A DNA stretch of 64,000 nucleotides from Sanguinoderma infundibulare. Lineage: Eukaryota > Basidiomycota > Agaricomycetes > Polyporales > Polyporaceae. A program made the translations under genes and the position numbers. Under the pieces are notes generated by a model. It searched no databases and had not been told where the DNA came from. It saw nothing but the letters and a program-made list of their open reading frames with translations. Where the stretch lies: the NCBI GenBank assembly GCA_032821775.1, contig JAVLRN010000004.1, positions 248,001 to 312,000 of the forward strand, written 5' to 3'. Below are positions 52,239 through 64,000 of the stretch, piece by piece (position 1 is the stretch's first letter; each line of letters begins with the position of its first letter).

Positions 52239-54284
52239 CACTGTGTACACGACATGTTAGCTGCCTAAACACACGTCTAGGCGACGAGGGGGTTTTACCT
52301 GGCATAGCACTAGTGAAGGCAAACAAGAGTTGAGCGGATGTATCATCGTGGAGGGGCCCTGTATACCCATCGCCCGCGTACGTAAATATTCGACAGGGAT
52401 CGGACGCTGAGGCTGTCTGTAAGGACCACCAGCTGGGTCGGAAAGCTCACTACTGGATTGGTCTCCCGTTGACTTTTTGAGAGCGCCTATCTTTCTGAGA
52501 ACAGCTGTATCTTGGTAAGTTTCCTACCGGTTGAAGTGCAGGAGCGCCGCAGTTCACTGGCATGCGCGAGGCGCATTCTCATGAACGTCATGAGCCATCG
52601 TCCTGGACGTTAATGGTGTCAAAGGAGGAGAAAGGTGGCGCCAGGAAGCGCATTGAGGTGATGAGCAGCAAGTTGAACATGAGGAGTCGTAAAGCCGCGC
52701 GGCAAGACCTCACTGTAAACGCTGATTCAACGATTAGACTAGCCTTATATCAGGAGAAGTGAACACTAATACCATGGTCTCTTGTCGAGCAGACTAATAG
52801 CAACCAACATTCTATCCGTGGCTCCTTGACGTAAAACAGGATTCGCCAAGATCGTGCATGAAAGGCGGACCCGTCTTCTCCGCCCTGGTGACTCCGCGTA
52901 TGTATTATCGGCCGGACCTCAGGGCTCAGAGCCTCGTGGCACCTAGATGCCCTGTCATTAGTCAAGAGAACAAGGCAATTGGGGGTACGACGATACCTAC
53001 GCTCGTTCGAATGCACCAGTAAAGGTTCGCCGAACCCAGATGGTCAAGGGTACATTCGATTATAGACCCCGGCGTCAGCCTCCGGAGTCCGTGAAGGTGG
53101 TCTCTGCCGGCCGTTCTACGCCACTACGAGGTTGGAAGACGGCCACGCAAATGAGCCGGTGGCCCATGTAGGCAGGTCCGCAGAACCTGAGGGCGACCGG
53201 TTTGAGACGCGTGGAGGTGCTGAAGGAGTCAAAGGGCCCATTGCTTGACTGTGATTTAGTTAATCCCACGGCGATCTCCACGCATCCCGTTGTAAAAGTA
53301 GTCGAACGGAGCCATTTCATGTTCGTCAATCCAAGACTCTCGATGAGGAGTTAAAATGGACGAGAATACACCAGACTTACGATGAGAACAGTACGAGTTC
53401 TTCGGCCTGACTTGAGCCGAGTGTTCGCACATACAATGAGCATAGAGGGTACATGGTGTCGGACGGCCGGGTAGCCGACATAGTCTCATGGTATTGACGA
53501 CAGGTACGTCGCCGCACTTGAAGCTTCCTGCGCGCATTCGGCTAGCATAAGTATCACGTCCCGACGGAACCGTGGTGGGAAAGAGTGTCGCGGCGCGCTG
53601 TACAACATGGTTCCCGATCCCCAGATGTCTGACAAAAGGTAAAATGCGCCCTGGGTCATAGTAAGAACTACATTTTCACCTGTCGCGTTCGAATGATAAT
53701 CCGACCGATATGCCAAGGTCCAAGATGACGACATACTTACCTGGCGTCGCGCTCACTTCGCAGCTTCAGCGCATCCGTATCATGAGTTAGAGATGGGCTA
53801 GGCAATACAGACGGGAGGTGGACGACGTTCGAGGTACAAGTCAAGTCATGGTCATGCACCCTCACTGCAAATTTCGAGCGTCAGCGTCAGCCGTCTTGTG
53901 GCAGTGTCCGGCGACGCATGCCCGGGCCGTCGACTCCACTGCAACGTCTGTCGCCAACTTGAACTCCGCATCGTTCGCGAACTGCGGAAGTTCAGGTATG
54001 GGGCAGGTTGAGCGTGTTCCCCGGAAATAATTCTAACGAGAGCGTTTGCCTCCCATCTTGCAGCCTACTCGCAGGCTTCGAATGGGCCCCCAACCAAAAG
54101 CTATCATCTGACTCGCTTGAATCCGGATACGTCTCACGGCGGCCCCGCCGGCGCAAGGCACATGTTCCGAGCTTCCATCACAATCGTTAACAGTAGAGCC
54201 TACGTCGTACATCATGGTCGTGAACAGTCCCTCGTAAAGTCATCTTGTCAAAAGCAAAGTTCGCCTCGGTCCCGCTAGAGCGAT
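52239..54284. other. Long intergenic region with a possible relic on the minus strand
   Basis: About 2 kb. Minus-strand frames at 53075-53329 (TRLKPVALRFCGPAYMGHRL) and 53486-53734 have a faintly protein-like look, but no domain, start or splice sites are convincing. Nothing else recognised. Confidence 0.35.
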
Positions 54285-54817
54285 TTACTGGAGGGTCCAG
54301 GTGATGCCGTGGATGCGGCCGACGTCGAGCGACGCGAGCTGCTGGAACGCCGTGGGGGAGAGGTCGACGCTCCCGGGCGCGCAGCCCGGGCAGGTGTCCA
54401 CGACGGTGACGGTGACGGAGTTGCCGCTGGGCGCCGTCACGAGCATCTGCCGGCCGCACATCGGGTTCCTGAAGTCGTTCGCGGGCGGCGTTAGTACACT
54501 GGGGGGAACGAAATGGGAGCATAGCAGAGGGAGGCGGTAGACGCACGCGTTGGGGTTAGCGGTCGCGCCGGGGAAGGCCTGGATGGTCGCGATGTCGACG
54601 GCGACGATGAAGTCCGCCTCGGTATTGTAGAACCCGCAGGAGCCGAGGCCGGGGGTGTAGAAGGTAGCTGTAGAAACAAGGTGGATCCGTCAGTCTTCTC
54701 ATCTCTTTGCGCCACAAGCGAACAGGGCGGGGGCGTACCATCACCACCGGTCATGGTCTGGGCGAAGCCGACGGTGGCGGCGGAGAGAGCGGCGAGGACG
54801 ACGGCAGTGAAGCGCAT
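54285..54817 (-). CDS. Secreted RlpA-like (double-psi beta-barrel) protein
   Basis: Three exons. Signal peptide MRFTAVVLAALSAATVGFAQ, then ATFYTPGLGSCGFYNTEADF, IVAVDIATIQAFPGATANPN, NPMCGRQMLVTAPSGNSVTV, TVVDTCPGCAPGSVDLSPTA and FQQLASLDVGRIHGITWTLQ-stop. The Cys pattern and VVDTCPGC...VDLSPTAF are hallmarks of the barwin/RlpA-like fold shared with expansins and plant PR-4 proteins. Such small secreted proteins act at cell walls and are often developmentally regulated; catalytic activity is doubtful. Introns have good GT and AG ends (GTGCGT...TTCAG for the second). Intact. Confidence 0.88.
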
Positions 54818-54964
54818 TTTGCTTGAAGTAATGGGGTGGTGACGAGAAGAAGAAACGAAAGAGAGAGTGGTGCACGAGTGGGTGAAAGGCACCAGGCCTG
54901 AAAGTTGCGATGGAAGAACGAAGGTGAGTTGCAAACTGAAGAAACCACCGTGCTGGCGGGTGGC

Positions 54965-54972
54965 CTTAAATA
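54965..54972 (-). promoter_or_regulatory. TATA-like box of the RlpA-like gene
   Basis: TATTTAAG on the minus strand about 150 bp upstream of the ATG at 54817, followed by a C/T-rich leader. Plausible core promoter. Confidence 0.5.
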
Positions 54973-56091
54973 CCTCCTCGCGCTATGCCAAGCGCGCCTC
55001 CGCCCAGGGCTGGTTCAGGCTGGAACGGGCGCAAGGGAGTCGGGAGACGACGACAACCAGGGCGCGCGCGGCGGCCATCAAGGCATTGATTGATCCCTCC
55101 CGGTGGACGGACTTTGGGGTTTCAGCGTGCTGATGAGGCGTCGGAGGTGGGACCGTGTGCTGAACGGATTGCAGGCGTGCCGGGTTCGCAGTCGGCCCGG
55201 CAGTCATGATGAGTTGGCAAACTTGATCGGAATGCTGTGTATTGTTGCGGAAAACCACTGCGACCATGCGTTCTGAAGAGAGGCGAGTGAGCGAATGCTG
55301 CGAGAGAGGATACTAGGCCTTGTGTTGGCATGCTGGGATAGACGGTCCCTCGGAAGGTCTGCATCGTCGCATTACCGGCGGGCGCGGATTTTGAGGGACG
55401 GTTGGCGTGACGCGCGCTGCGCATTGGAAGATGACGCTGTTGCTATAGTTGTAGTTGATACAACAGCGGCCCCCTGTTTCCGGTCATTCTAGACGAGGAC
55501 ACCTATGCAGTCGTTAGAGATGCGCGCGCGTCCACTCACTGTCCGGCCGCTGCCGCCGGAAGAGATGCGATAGTGAATTGCCCCCATCGTCCGGGATCCA
55601 TGATCGGAAGATTGAACCGTAGGAACAGGGCGGCAGGAAACCGCAGGGATACAGATTAAATCGAGTGGTGGGGTTACAGCATACAAACAACGTCCAAGAC
55701 TCACCGACCTGGATGTCCACCGTCCACACCGTCGTGACTTGTCGCTAATCTGTCAGTGTTACAGGGGAATATGTCTATTACACGTCAACTCTACGGTGTA
55801 AGCCGCGCCCCGGATGCAGACGCGCAAGGGAACGGATGGAGACAAGCGACCCGCAGTTCAAGAAGGCAGCTCGGGAAGAGAAGCAGCGAAGAGAGACGCC
55901 GGCTTGCGCTGGCGTTGAGTGACGAATATGGAAACTCACCGGATCTGGCATGACGACGTAATCCAAGGAATTTCCGCTTTCGATACTCCCGCGCTCTCTG
56001 CCTCAGCGTCCTTCTTGCCAGCGCCGTCCCTGTTCCTCGGCCACTCGCTCGATTCGGATTTCCACGCCTCCCAAGGTTTGTCATTGGTAGA
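54973..56091. other. Intergenic, no gene seen
   Basis: About 1.1 kb upstream of the RlpA-like gene and downstream of the HET gene. No coding or repeat feature recognised. Confidence 0.45.
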
Positions 56092-57581
56092 CTAAATAAC
56101 TGTAATAGTTTGGAGGCTAACGTTATGAATCTCGTCTACCGATGTGAATTCAAATGATTTCAGGAAGAAACCGACCCGTCGATACTCCGCTGGCCTTCCT
56201 GTGGGCACCATAAATATCCCCGCGAGCTGCGTGTGCTCCGGTTCCCAGAGGATCGGCAGCAGCCAGACGTCCGCACCGCACGGTTCTATCGCATCTGGCC
56301 ACACCCAATCGATGGACCTCTGCATGCCGCTTTTATGCTGGACGCCAACGACTCTATCCTCCCGAAAGAGGTCAAGCCTGCTGTCGTTCCATGCCGCCTT
56401 CATCAAATGAGCCTCGAGTGTCAGGGCCCCTGCCGTGACGGCGCCGAAGGGAAGTCCTTCGGATGCTAGCGTCACCATATGACCCCGAAGGTGGTACAGA
56501 GTGAGGATCTCGGTCTCCTCGGTAAAACGAAACATCCTCACAGGTCCATCCATCGATGCCCACAACCACGAGGGAGCCCTGTACACTCCAGGTCGAGCCC
56601 GCAAATCCTCCGAAGTTGTATACCATACAAGGTGGGCCGGAAGAAGGTCGTCGAGCCAGAGACCCGCCAAGTAAGCCCCCTCTCCCACCGTGCGCCGAAG
56701 CGCGCCGCGACGCCGGCGATAGCGATGAGCTTGTCCCCAACGTGCGTGACCGTCCGTCGGGTGTAATTCTCCACGACTCTGCTCCACATCGACTTGCTCG
56801 TGCCTAAAAAGGATGGGGACATGTGGTCCTGGGGATCTGTGTATGTCCGGACGGCATCGCCGACGTTGATACGGGTGGTTCGGCACTGGAAGCGTAGGGT
56901 GTGCGAGGCGTACACGAGGGCGCGCGAGGACAGTATGAGTTCTTCGAGACACCACGCTCGTTTGTGCACAGGGTCGTCACGATCGCTGGAAAGGTCGTAA
57001 TAGCTGTATCTGTCCTGCTCGACATACATCTTGCCGAAATGGTTCGAATCGTCTCTGCAGGGGAACGGTAGGCGATAGATTGCAACGGAGGGCGGCGGTG
57101 GTGGGCAGTCGTCCAAGAACCCCTCGCTCGCCTTCGATGACCGCGCGGCGACGATGGTGAAAGATGCGTCTTCGAATATGGTGGGTATCTTCGCGATCTC
57201 TCGAACTTTGTCTTCTTTGGAGTCCTGGATGATACAGAGAGCGTCGATCCAGAGGTACTTCTCCCCACACGAGCGCGTGGCCCAGGTTGCGTCCCTGGCG
57301 GTTTGTGGGAGTAGATCGATATCCATTCCTCGCGAGTATGTGTCCACAGTGTGCTGCTTCGTTTTGTTGGGTTGATCCTCACCCCATACGTAACTGAGCG
57401 CGACATAGGACCCGCAAACGTTACCGCCAGTGATGTAGAGTCGCGGCCGCTCTGGGTCGGTACAATCAATGACACGAGCGGGGAGAACCCGATTCTGGCC
57501 CGGCTCGGGGAAATCGTCGTGGGTCTCGATGCAGTTTGATAGGTGCAGAAGAGCAAGATGACATGTCTCTGTCAACCTCAT
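56092..57581 (-). pseudogene. HET-domain protein gene with one-base frame break
   Basis: Begins MRLTETCHLALLHLSNCIET. The HET domain is complete: YVALSYVWGEDQPNK, DIDLLPQTARDATWATR, KYLWIDALCIIQDSKEDK, IFEDASFTIVAARS, and the later RAWCLEELILSSRALVY. At the C5 run 56676-56680 (plus strand) the frame reads RWERGLTWRV; one extra C would give RWERGAYLAGLWLDDLLP, which is what the adjoining frame encodes up to the stop at 56092, including PSWLWASMDGPVRMF. HET proteins act in allorecognition and programmed cell death in ascomycetes; in mushrooms their role is less clear. Either a real null allele or a homopolymer miscount. Confidence 0.8.
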
Positions 57582-58978
57582 CCGACGTATCCTCTCCCTA
57601 GCCAGGATTTCGTCTGCACATGGGTCGTCTGGGTCGCGATGTAAAGCTTGTCAGCGATGTGAAAATGTAATGATATCGCTGCCAGAACAAACCTGCGCAC
57701 GTGTACAGCGGGTACCGGAATGTATCACCCAACCCCTTCACTAGGAGATGCTGAGCGCAGAGCAAGAATTTCCCGCTGGCATCGTGACGCGAAGGCTGCA
57801 AGGCTACATGGATTGTGACGGCTCCGTCATGGGGTACTTGAAAGGACCGGGGGTTCTTCTGGAAGCTCTTCAGTTACGAACACCAATTGCAGCCCCGTCG
57901 GGCCGATGCTTCAATGGCATCCCATGTTGCAGGGTAGCTAAACGATCTTATCGTCGCATCGTCGAACCACTGGGCCCTGTTTTCCAAGAGATCTCGGAAT
58001 GTTTCACGAGCAAAGAGACCACTGTTCCAGCAGTCATCGCACACTAGCGAGCGCGCTGCGTCGACACTGAGGTATCTGTAGTCGACGTTAGTAATACTAG
58101 TATCGATTAGAAGCGGTCAATCGCTTACGTCTTTGTGACGGATTTCGCTGAGTCGATGTCAACGTGTGTGAGGCCATTAGACTTCCATCTTGGTCTCGGA
58201 GTGACGGGCGGCAGTTCGTTGGACTCGCTGCGCAGTGCGGAAGAGGTGGTCGGACTGGGCCAGGCTTGCAGTGAAAATGACACTCACGTACCCCTCTAAG
58301 TGCACCTGTGCATCAGGCACAGCTGTCAACATCTGAGTGGTCTGGGAACCCTTCCTGCAGAAGGCTCGAAGGAGTGCTGATAGTAAGCATGACATAGACA
58401 CTAGAGCAAGTCTATATGGTAGCGAATCAGTGCCCAATGCTCTGAAACCGGGACGCGGACTGTGAGAAAGGAGATGAAACGAACCAAGTGTACCAGTTAC
58501 ACGGAAGAGGTGGGAATAACTTGGCACTGATCCAAGACTTTGACTCCGATGTTTTGGCGCGACCAACGACGGTCCTCGCAAACGTTGATGGGAGGACGAG
58601 CTGACCAGTGACTGGGACTTTAAAGCTACGTGGGATGGGCTGAACAACGTACAACGAGATGTTATGCAGAGGGTAGGATGAGATGCGACTTCAGGGCAGG
58701 TAGTGGGGAACTGACAAAGTCGTACGTGTACAGCAGGTCTGACCGAGCCTCACTGTTGCCAGCAGGCGGTGTCAATTACAGATAGCCGCCCTTCAAATAC
58801 GTCCTAGCGCTGACATGCTCATAGAGTCGTAGATCGCCCGAGCGTGTGCACAACACATTGGAGATGTGTATCAGCGATGAAGCATCCGGGGGAGGACATA
58901 TGTTCAAAAAACTAAAATCAATGCAGTCGAGCACTACAAGCATCGAGTGCGGGCGACGTGTGGATGAAACAGGTAGGG
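57582..58978. other. Intergenic, no gene seen
   Basis: About 1.4 kb upstream of the HET gene. A minus-strand frame at 57598-57801 could be a leader exon but has no start or splice support. No repeats noted. Confidence 0.4.
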
Positions 58979-60413
58979 CTAGTAGATCTGTCCTTCCATC
59001 CAGTCAGGACACCCTGGCGGAGCCGTCCTATCCCACGCTCGCTCAACAAGACCCACCGCCTCCTCTCCTTTGAACCTCCGCATGAACTCCCCATGCCCGT
59101 CAAACTCGCGTACTGCATATGCATGCGCAACCCCGGCAGGCCTCCAGACGAGCAGTCGATTGAGGACATGGCCTGCGCGCGCGCGGGCGCTCGCGACCCG
59201 AAGGACACGCCTCTCGTCCTCGCCTGACAGTGCGCCGCACACCAGCGTGGTGAGTCGCGGACAAGGTACCACTCCCGGGGCCTGTTCGCGGTCGTCGAGA
59301 GCGAAGACGGCACTCAGAGCCCTCCGACCAAATCCCACTCACAGGATAGGAGAGCGTCACGGTCCCCATAACACGCGGGGCTGATGTGGCTGACGACGAT
59401 GACCTCGACGCGTTAATGCCTGCTCGCCATGCAAAAGATGGCAGCGTACCTTGTGACTCCAAACCTAGAACTTGACCATGTTCTAAGTCATGTTCTTGTG
59501 CGCCGGCCCGCTGGACGCGCCAAAACTGAGCCTTGTATGTCGCGTAGTCGTTTTAAGTGCGCGAACTGCAGGAACTGGTGGTGTTGGTCCCAGTGGACCC
59601 CCGCGTCGTAGCGGAAGCGAGTGAGAGTCCTTCTTAAGCGACGACGGGATGGGGTCGTAATCAACGAGATCTGCGGGGATTTCATCAGCACCACCATGGA
59701 TCGGATACAGGGCAACAGATAAACGTACTACAACGCTGATCGTGCTTTGCCGCACCAACCGTACTCCACGTCCCCCTTGCGGACGGGTCCCTCAGCGCTG
59801 ATCGATATGTTCTCGAAGTTGAGGTTCTCCAGGGGATGGATCCAGACGTGTACAGCAGCTGCTAGCAAAACGTGTACTTCTAAAGTGCTAGGCGGCGCAT
59901 CGCAATGGTTCGGGTCGCGGTCCCAGATAGGCAGACCACCAGTCTTTTAGGTCGAGATCGCTCGCGTCTGCCACAGAAATCAGTCCGACACCTTCACAAC
60001 TCGCAGGTGCTGGGATACGTACTCAAAGGCAACGTTATACAGGCTTCCATTGGAAAGTTTCAAATTCACGCTCTAGCTGCTGAGCACGAAGTGGTCCACG
60101 CCCGTTGACACCCATGCACGCAACTGGCATCATGTCTCGTCAATGTCCGTCGCCTTCAACCGGTCAAGGGAATGACACATACAAGATACAGACTCGCATT
60201 CCCTACATCCCCGCTCCAGACCCAGCGTCCCCGCGCTCTGCACAATCCATCACGAGCCCGACAGTGCCGTCCTTGGATGCTGGTGAGGGGAGCTTCGACT
60301 CGGACGTCGCGCCACCTGTAAGGGACATCTCGATGATGTCGAGGTGGAAGATGTACGAAGTGTTGTATCCGAGGAGCGCGCTTGTCTGTTTCTCGAAGCT
60401 CGCGGTCATTCAT
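58979..60413 (-). pseudogene. Relic of an F-box/leucine-rich-type gene
   Basis: Several pieces in order on the minus strand: LGYNTSYIFHLDIIEMSLTG (about 60330-60390), AAAVHVWIHPLENLNFENIS (about 59790-59860), VALYPIHGGADEIPADLVDY (about 59660-59720), and VEVIVVSHISPACYG then ALSAVFALDDREQAPGVVPC, PRLTTLVCGALSGEDERRVL (59200-59430). The last is typical of the C-terminal leucine-rich part of mushroom F-box proteins. The pieces lie in different frames without credible introns, so the gene is broken. No F-box itself was found. Confidence 0.45.
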
Positions 60414-61099
60414 CGTTCAGGGTCGCAGAACCTCAGTATCGATGGGCTCCCGTGCAGGAATAGCAGGTATGGCGTTGGTGGAGTAGACGGACGCGCTGGA
60501 GAGGGTATGCGTGCGAGCGGAAGCGGCGGACTATGCCCGTATGAGTGACTGTCCCTGCCGCTTTTTCAATCACCACATCTTCAATTCGTCAAGAAATGCA
60601 AACATACCGAACACCAAGCCCACAATGCCCCACAGCCCCACCCTCAGCACCAATGTAAGCCCGACCGTCCCTCCTTCGACGCCTTCACGAGCTGCGAGCG
60701 GAGCTTCGACGCCGCGATACCCTCGAGCTGCACTCCGAAAATCCCGAGACAGGTGAAGAACGTGGCATCGTACCCGACGAGGGTGTCGAACCTCGCGATC
60801 GTCATTAGCCCAGAACCGCCCTTGCTTGGTCGTCAGTCCACAGTCGTGCCAGCGACGCTCTCATTAAATCATTCGATCTGAACCGTGCATACAGAGAACA
60901 ACGACGACCGTGCCAGTAAATGCGTGGAGGTGACGAGCTGGACTAGGCCTGTCAATGAGGACGAGGAGGAAGACGCAATGCGGTTCCACTCTGCGTGCCG
61001 CGCTTGGGTAAGCGCTCATTCACACGACTAGCTTCTTACTTATCTCGTTTGTTGCCCAGTTGTTACCTGCCAACGACATCGTCCTCGGTCACTTGCGCA
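60414..61099. other. Intergenic, upstream of G1
   Basis: About 690 bp with no recognised gene. A plus-strand frame at 60511-60756 is Ser/Pro-rich but lacks support. The last 100 bp form the promoter of G1 and are C/T-rich. Confidence 0.4.
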
Positions 61100-62925
61100 A
61101 TGTCTTCTACCATTCACGACTTGCACTCGTCTTCACCACTTCTCTCACTCCCCTCGGAGCTGCAGGTTGCTGTACTTTCAAAGCTCGACATAGCAGATCT
61201 CGTAGCATGCCGGAAGGTGCGATAACTTATCTGGCCTTCATCGCCTGTACATGTGCGTTTTGTAACGGTGTCAGTCAGGTCTGCCGCCAACTGCGCGACG
61301 TCGCCGATGTGCCCGTTCTGGAGCTGAAGCGCGAGCTGAGCTACGCGTCCATGCTCGACGGTGCTAGCGGAGCAAGCGGCCCATCTGTTTCCGAACGCTT
61401 GGACGCCCTCCGAGCGTATCAATCAGCCTGGCGCACCTCGTTTTTGACCATCGACGAGTCACCCTCTCTACAACGCGATTTTCTGGACGTCTGCGGATCC
61501 TTCTTCCCAAGCACAGCACATCCACATCTAGAGCTCTTCCGTCCAGCGTCATCGATTAGAGGCATCGAGGCGCAAACGCGGACGTACGATACGGGCTGCC
61601 TCCAGTGCGATGTCCGGCATGTTGCTGTAGACCCGTTACAGGACCTTCTTCTGGCGGTTGGCCTGCTGCCAAGTGACCCTCAGTGCGTGTCGAAAACATC
61701 TCTTACTCTCTGGCTAATGGATTTGCTCAGAACTCTCGTATGCCATCCATTGTCCCTCTCCGACGAGAGTGTGGCCCACCATCCGGCGTGTCATCTGCCA
61801 GCGTTCACGGTCGGGGACAGGTCAATGGATTGGTACGGGTTGCAAGTGCGGGGTGACCTTCTAGGTATGTGCGGCGGCGGCGACGGCCCCATAACGGTGT
61901 GTATATGGAATTGGAAGACTGGAGCAACGGTCGCCGTAAGTTCATATCCAGCTTCCGCAGTAGCACCGTTACTAATACTGCCTCCAGCGATACGAAGGCA
62001 CAAATTTCATCGCCTTCTGCTTCCTGGACGACCTCCATGTTCTTCTCCTTACCCGCGATGCCTTGATAGCCTGTCAGATTGATCCGACCTTCCATGCCGC
62101 GGATCCTCTTCTTCCCAATGACGTACAACACCCAGAACGTCCTAGTTCCTTGCTTATGTTCCGTTTCCCGCCCATCATAGAGGGTGCAAGCTATAGCCCG
62201 GTTTACATGTACACGCGGATCCCTTCATGCGATAACCACGACCGCCCTGTATTTTGCCACGATCCTGACTCGACAGTCATCGCCGTTGCCTTGCGAGTGG
62301 TCTGGAAGGTCAAGGTCAAAGGCCTCGACCCATCCTACAACTACAAAGAGTTTCTCCTTCTGGTGCCGTTGTCCACATTCTCCACCCAGCTTCGGTCCCT
62401 TGGATCACCCGGTCCGCGCCCTCCGGTCGTTGAGTGGTCTGAATGGGGCCCTCACGGAACACGGTTTCTGCGCTTTCGCCAGAGCACACGAGGCATCTCC
62501 GCTTTCGGCCCCAAGTGCACGGTGTGCTGCGAGCGGGACGAACAGCCTCCGCATTCAGAAAGCTACAGCCTTTTCGTGTTCCAAGTCCACCCGTGCGCAA
62601 AGTCGCGACAGGCTCCGGACGACCCCGATCTCATCGTGGCCCGGGAGTTCTTTGACCTGGACGAGGTCGGAGGCGCCTCGCAGGGCCTCGACGGCGTCGT
62701 CCGGACGAGTGTGCCTATCACCGTCACGCGCATCCCCGGGATGGATGCCGTCCACTGGGCGGGGGAGGACGAATTACGGTCGCGCCTCGTGCTCGCGGAC
62801 GACGGCGTGGTTTTCTTCGTAAGTCGTTTACTGGTTGGATGAGCGGTCGTGTCTGACGTTCTTGGTTGCAGACGGCTGGCTATCACGTTCCACCACCTCA
62901 TCCTGTCCTTACGTGCTTCATCTGA
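61100..62925 (+). CDS. G1: F-box protein
   Basis: Exon 1 (61100-61216) encodes MSSTIHDLHSSSPLLSLPSE, LQVAVLSKLDIADLVACRK, the F-box helix set. Exon 2 starts at 61279 with VCRQLRDVADVPVLELKREL. Further exons: from 61729 (QTLVCHPLSLSDESVAHHPA), and from about 61989 (RYEGTNFIAFCFLDDLHVLL). The propeller-like middle (DGPITVCIWNWKTGATVA) looks WD-repeat related. The long C-terminal part contains SLFVFQVHPCAKS and DAVHWAGEDELRSRLVLADD. A last short exon (62871-62925) ends TAGYHVPPPHPVLTCFI-stop. All junctions are in phase, so G1 appears functional. Likely an SCF substrate receptor; target unknown. Confidence 0.78.
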
Positions 62926-63847
62926 ACACACTTTGGCACGACTCTTGTCCTTTCGCGACTTGGATAGGTACATATCTCAATTTACATCGTTTCGCAACAC
63001 GCAAGATTGGAAAACAGCGCTGATCTGTGTATCCCGGAACGAGAATAGTGAGTGCGGTGGCGCAGTACAGTTGAATGTCGGGCGATGCGAGCAACCGGTA
63101 TTTATCGTTGAGGAAGCGGAATTTTAGTCCGCGGCTCGGAATTGACCCGTGTTGATCCCATGCTGAATGCACAAGCTTTGACTCCGATGTTCTTCATGAA
63201 CGCCGGGTTCGGATGGTAGCAACAGATTACAGGTAGATTTGATACCTCTGTGGGAGGCGGGGAGATTTCCCGAGCCGTCATGGGCGAAGTCTCTGTACAG
63301 CACGTGTCAACAAACATGGCTGAATACATTCCTGTGAACACATCCCACACGGAAAGCATAGGTTTCAAGCGAACCATCGCCACCACGGTAAGTTCACTGT
63401 ATCGCCCGATGATATTTGCGGCCAACGTCGAACGACCCGAGCAGTTGGAACGCGGCCGGAGAGAGGTCAACGCTGCCGCCGACCGCGCAGATGGGGTCCG
63501 CAACGGCAACTTCTTGAACCGTGACGGCCATGATTCAGATGATATGGCAGGGCGACAGGAGACGCACGGCGAAGGGCGATAGTGCTCTTGCCGTCAGTTT
63601 ACAGCCTTGTCCATTGCCACCGGCAGTCTCATATGTGTATCGAAGGGATGAGGAGGTCTACCGCCAGTAAGAGGATAGGACTTGGCAGTCGGCTCCAGTG
63701 AGCCGCTGAAGCGCCAGTCTGTGACGGGACGAGGTACATTCCCACGGATACATCTGCCTTATTGCTTCGTGTTATGCCGTATATTATCGATCTCGTATCA
63801 AGATCAATATCGCCACTGTTCCACTTGTACTTCGACCACCACTCATA
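62926..63847. other. Spacer between G1 and G2 with a possible F-box scrap
   Basis: On the minus strand at about 63010-63150, RLLASPDIQLYCATALTILV recalls RLLASPDVRPYIKSIDVSV of D4, so a piece of a D-type F-box gene may lie here. The rest has no recognised gene. Confidence 0.4.
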
Positions 63848-64000
63848 ATGTCTTTTGCCAACTATCCCTTGCGCTCATCTTCACCACTCCTCTCACTCCC
63901 CTCTGAGCTCCAGGTTGCAATACTCTCAAAGCTCGACGTGGCAGATCTCGTAGCATGCCGCCGAGTAAGATCCTTATCTCCATCTCTCGTCGCCTCTGCT
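63848..64000 (+). CDS. G2: F-box protein, first exon and start of intron, cut by window end
   Basis: Exon 1 (63848-63964) encodes MSFANYPLRSSSPLLSLPSE, LQVAILSKLDVADLVACRR and is followed by GTAAG. It has the same length (117 bp) and the same splice position as exon 1 of G1, so the two are tandem paralogues in the same orientation. The rest lies beyond the window. Confidence 0.78.
   Translation, partial: MSFANYPLRSSSPLLSLPSELQVAILSKLDVADLVACRRVRSLSPSLVASA

Overview
The window is nuclear DNA of a filamentous basidiomycete, probably an Agaricomycete and possibly a Polyporales wood-decay fungus. The case rests on short introns of about 45-75 bp with GTRNGT donors and YAG acceptors, pyrimidine-rich gene flanks, and families typical of mushrooms (F-box, HNH, HET, MYND, a YMC020W-like hydrolase). 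The order is inferred from family content only; no marker gene is present. All intron-containing models were spliced by eye.

Layout. Bases 1-12.9 kb form a conserved block: the 3' part of a YMC020W-like alpha/beta hydrolase (+), an aldo/keto reductase (-), a small conserved protein (+), a JmjC/cupin oxygenase (-) and a large Ser/Pro-rich coiled-coil protein (+). From about 13.5 to 53 kb the window is an accessory island of duplicated, decaying and re-expanding families: T (tail-anchored), B (possible PD-(D/E)XK fold), HNH nuclease-like, MYND, C (unrecognised, about 200 aa), I (relics) and several F-box subfamilies. A Pro/Ser-rich EH-like gene with an unusual 920-bp intron (25.4-28.2 kb) is the only conserved-looking gene inside it. 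From 54.2 kb onward come a secreted RlpA-like protein, a HET-domain gene broken by one base, an F-box/LRR-like relic and a tandem pair of F-box genes, the second cut by the window end.

Mobile DNA. Between 18 and 29 kb, and again at 41.9-43.4 kb, lie short non-autonomous elements with a shared design. Their ends carry two to four copies of a perfect 10-bp palindrome (ACTTGCAAGT in one set, GGATGCATCC in another). The outermost pair at most ends is spaced 32-33 bp. Inside are tRNA-like Pol III A/B boxes, in two elements as inverted pairs. The GGATGCATCC element interrupts an F-box gene, is flanked by TGGGCGA on both sides, and its removal rejoins the coding frame. A CpG-poor stretch (about 17.7-23.9 kb) also holds a captured, intron-bearing fragment of a PP2A regulatory B subunit gene and a younger CpG-rich TG...CA insertion of LTR type.

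How it fits together. The island grew by local duplication: the unit C-I-F-box occurs at 31.6-35.0 and 40.0-44.7 kb, the pair T-B at 13.9-14.8 and 36.5-39.3 kb, and HNH at 15.2-16.6 and 29.1-30.5 kb. In most families one copy is intact or nearly so and others carry clear lesions. The paired-palindrome, tRNA-headed elements are the best candidate for something undescribed.
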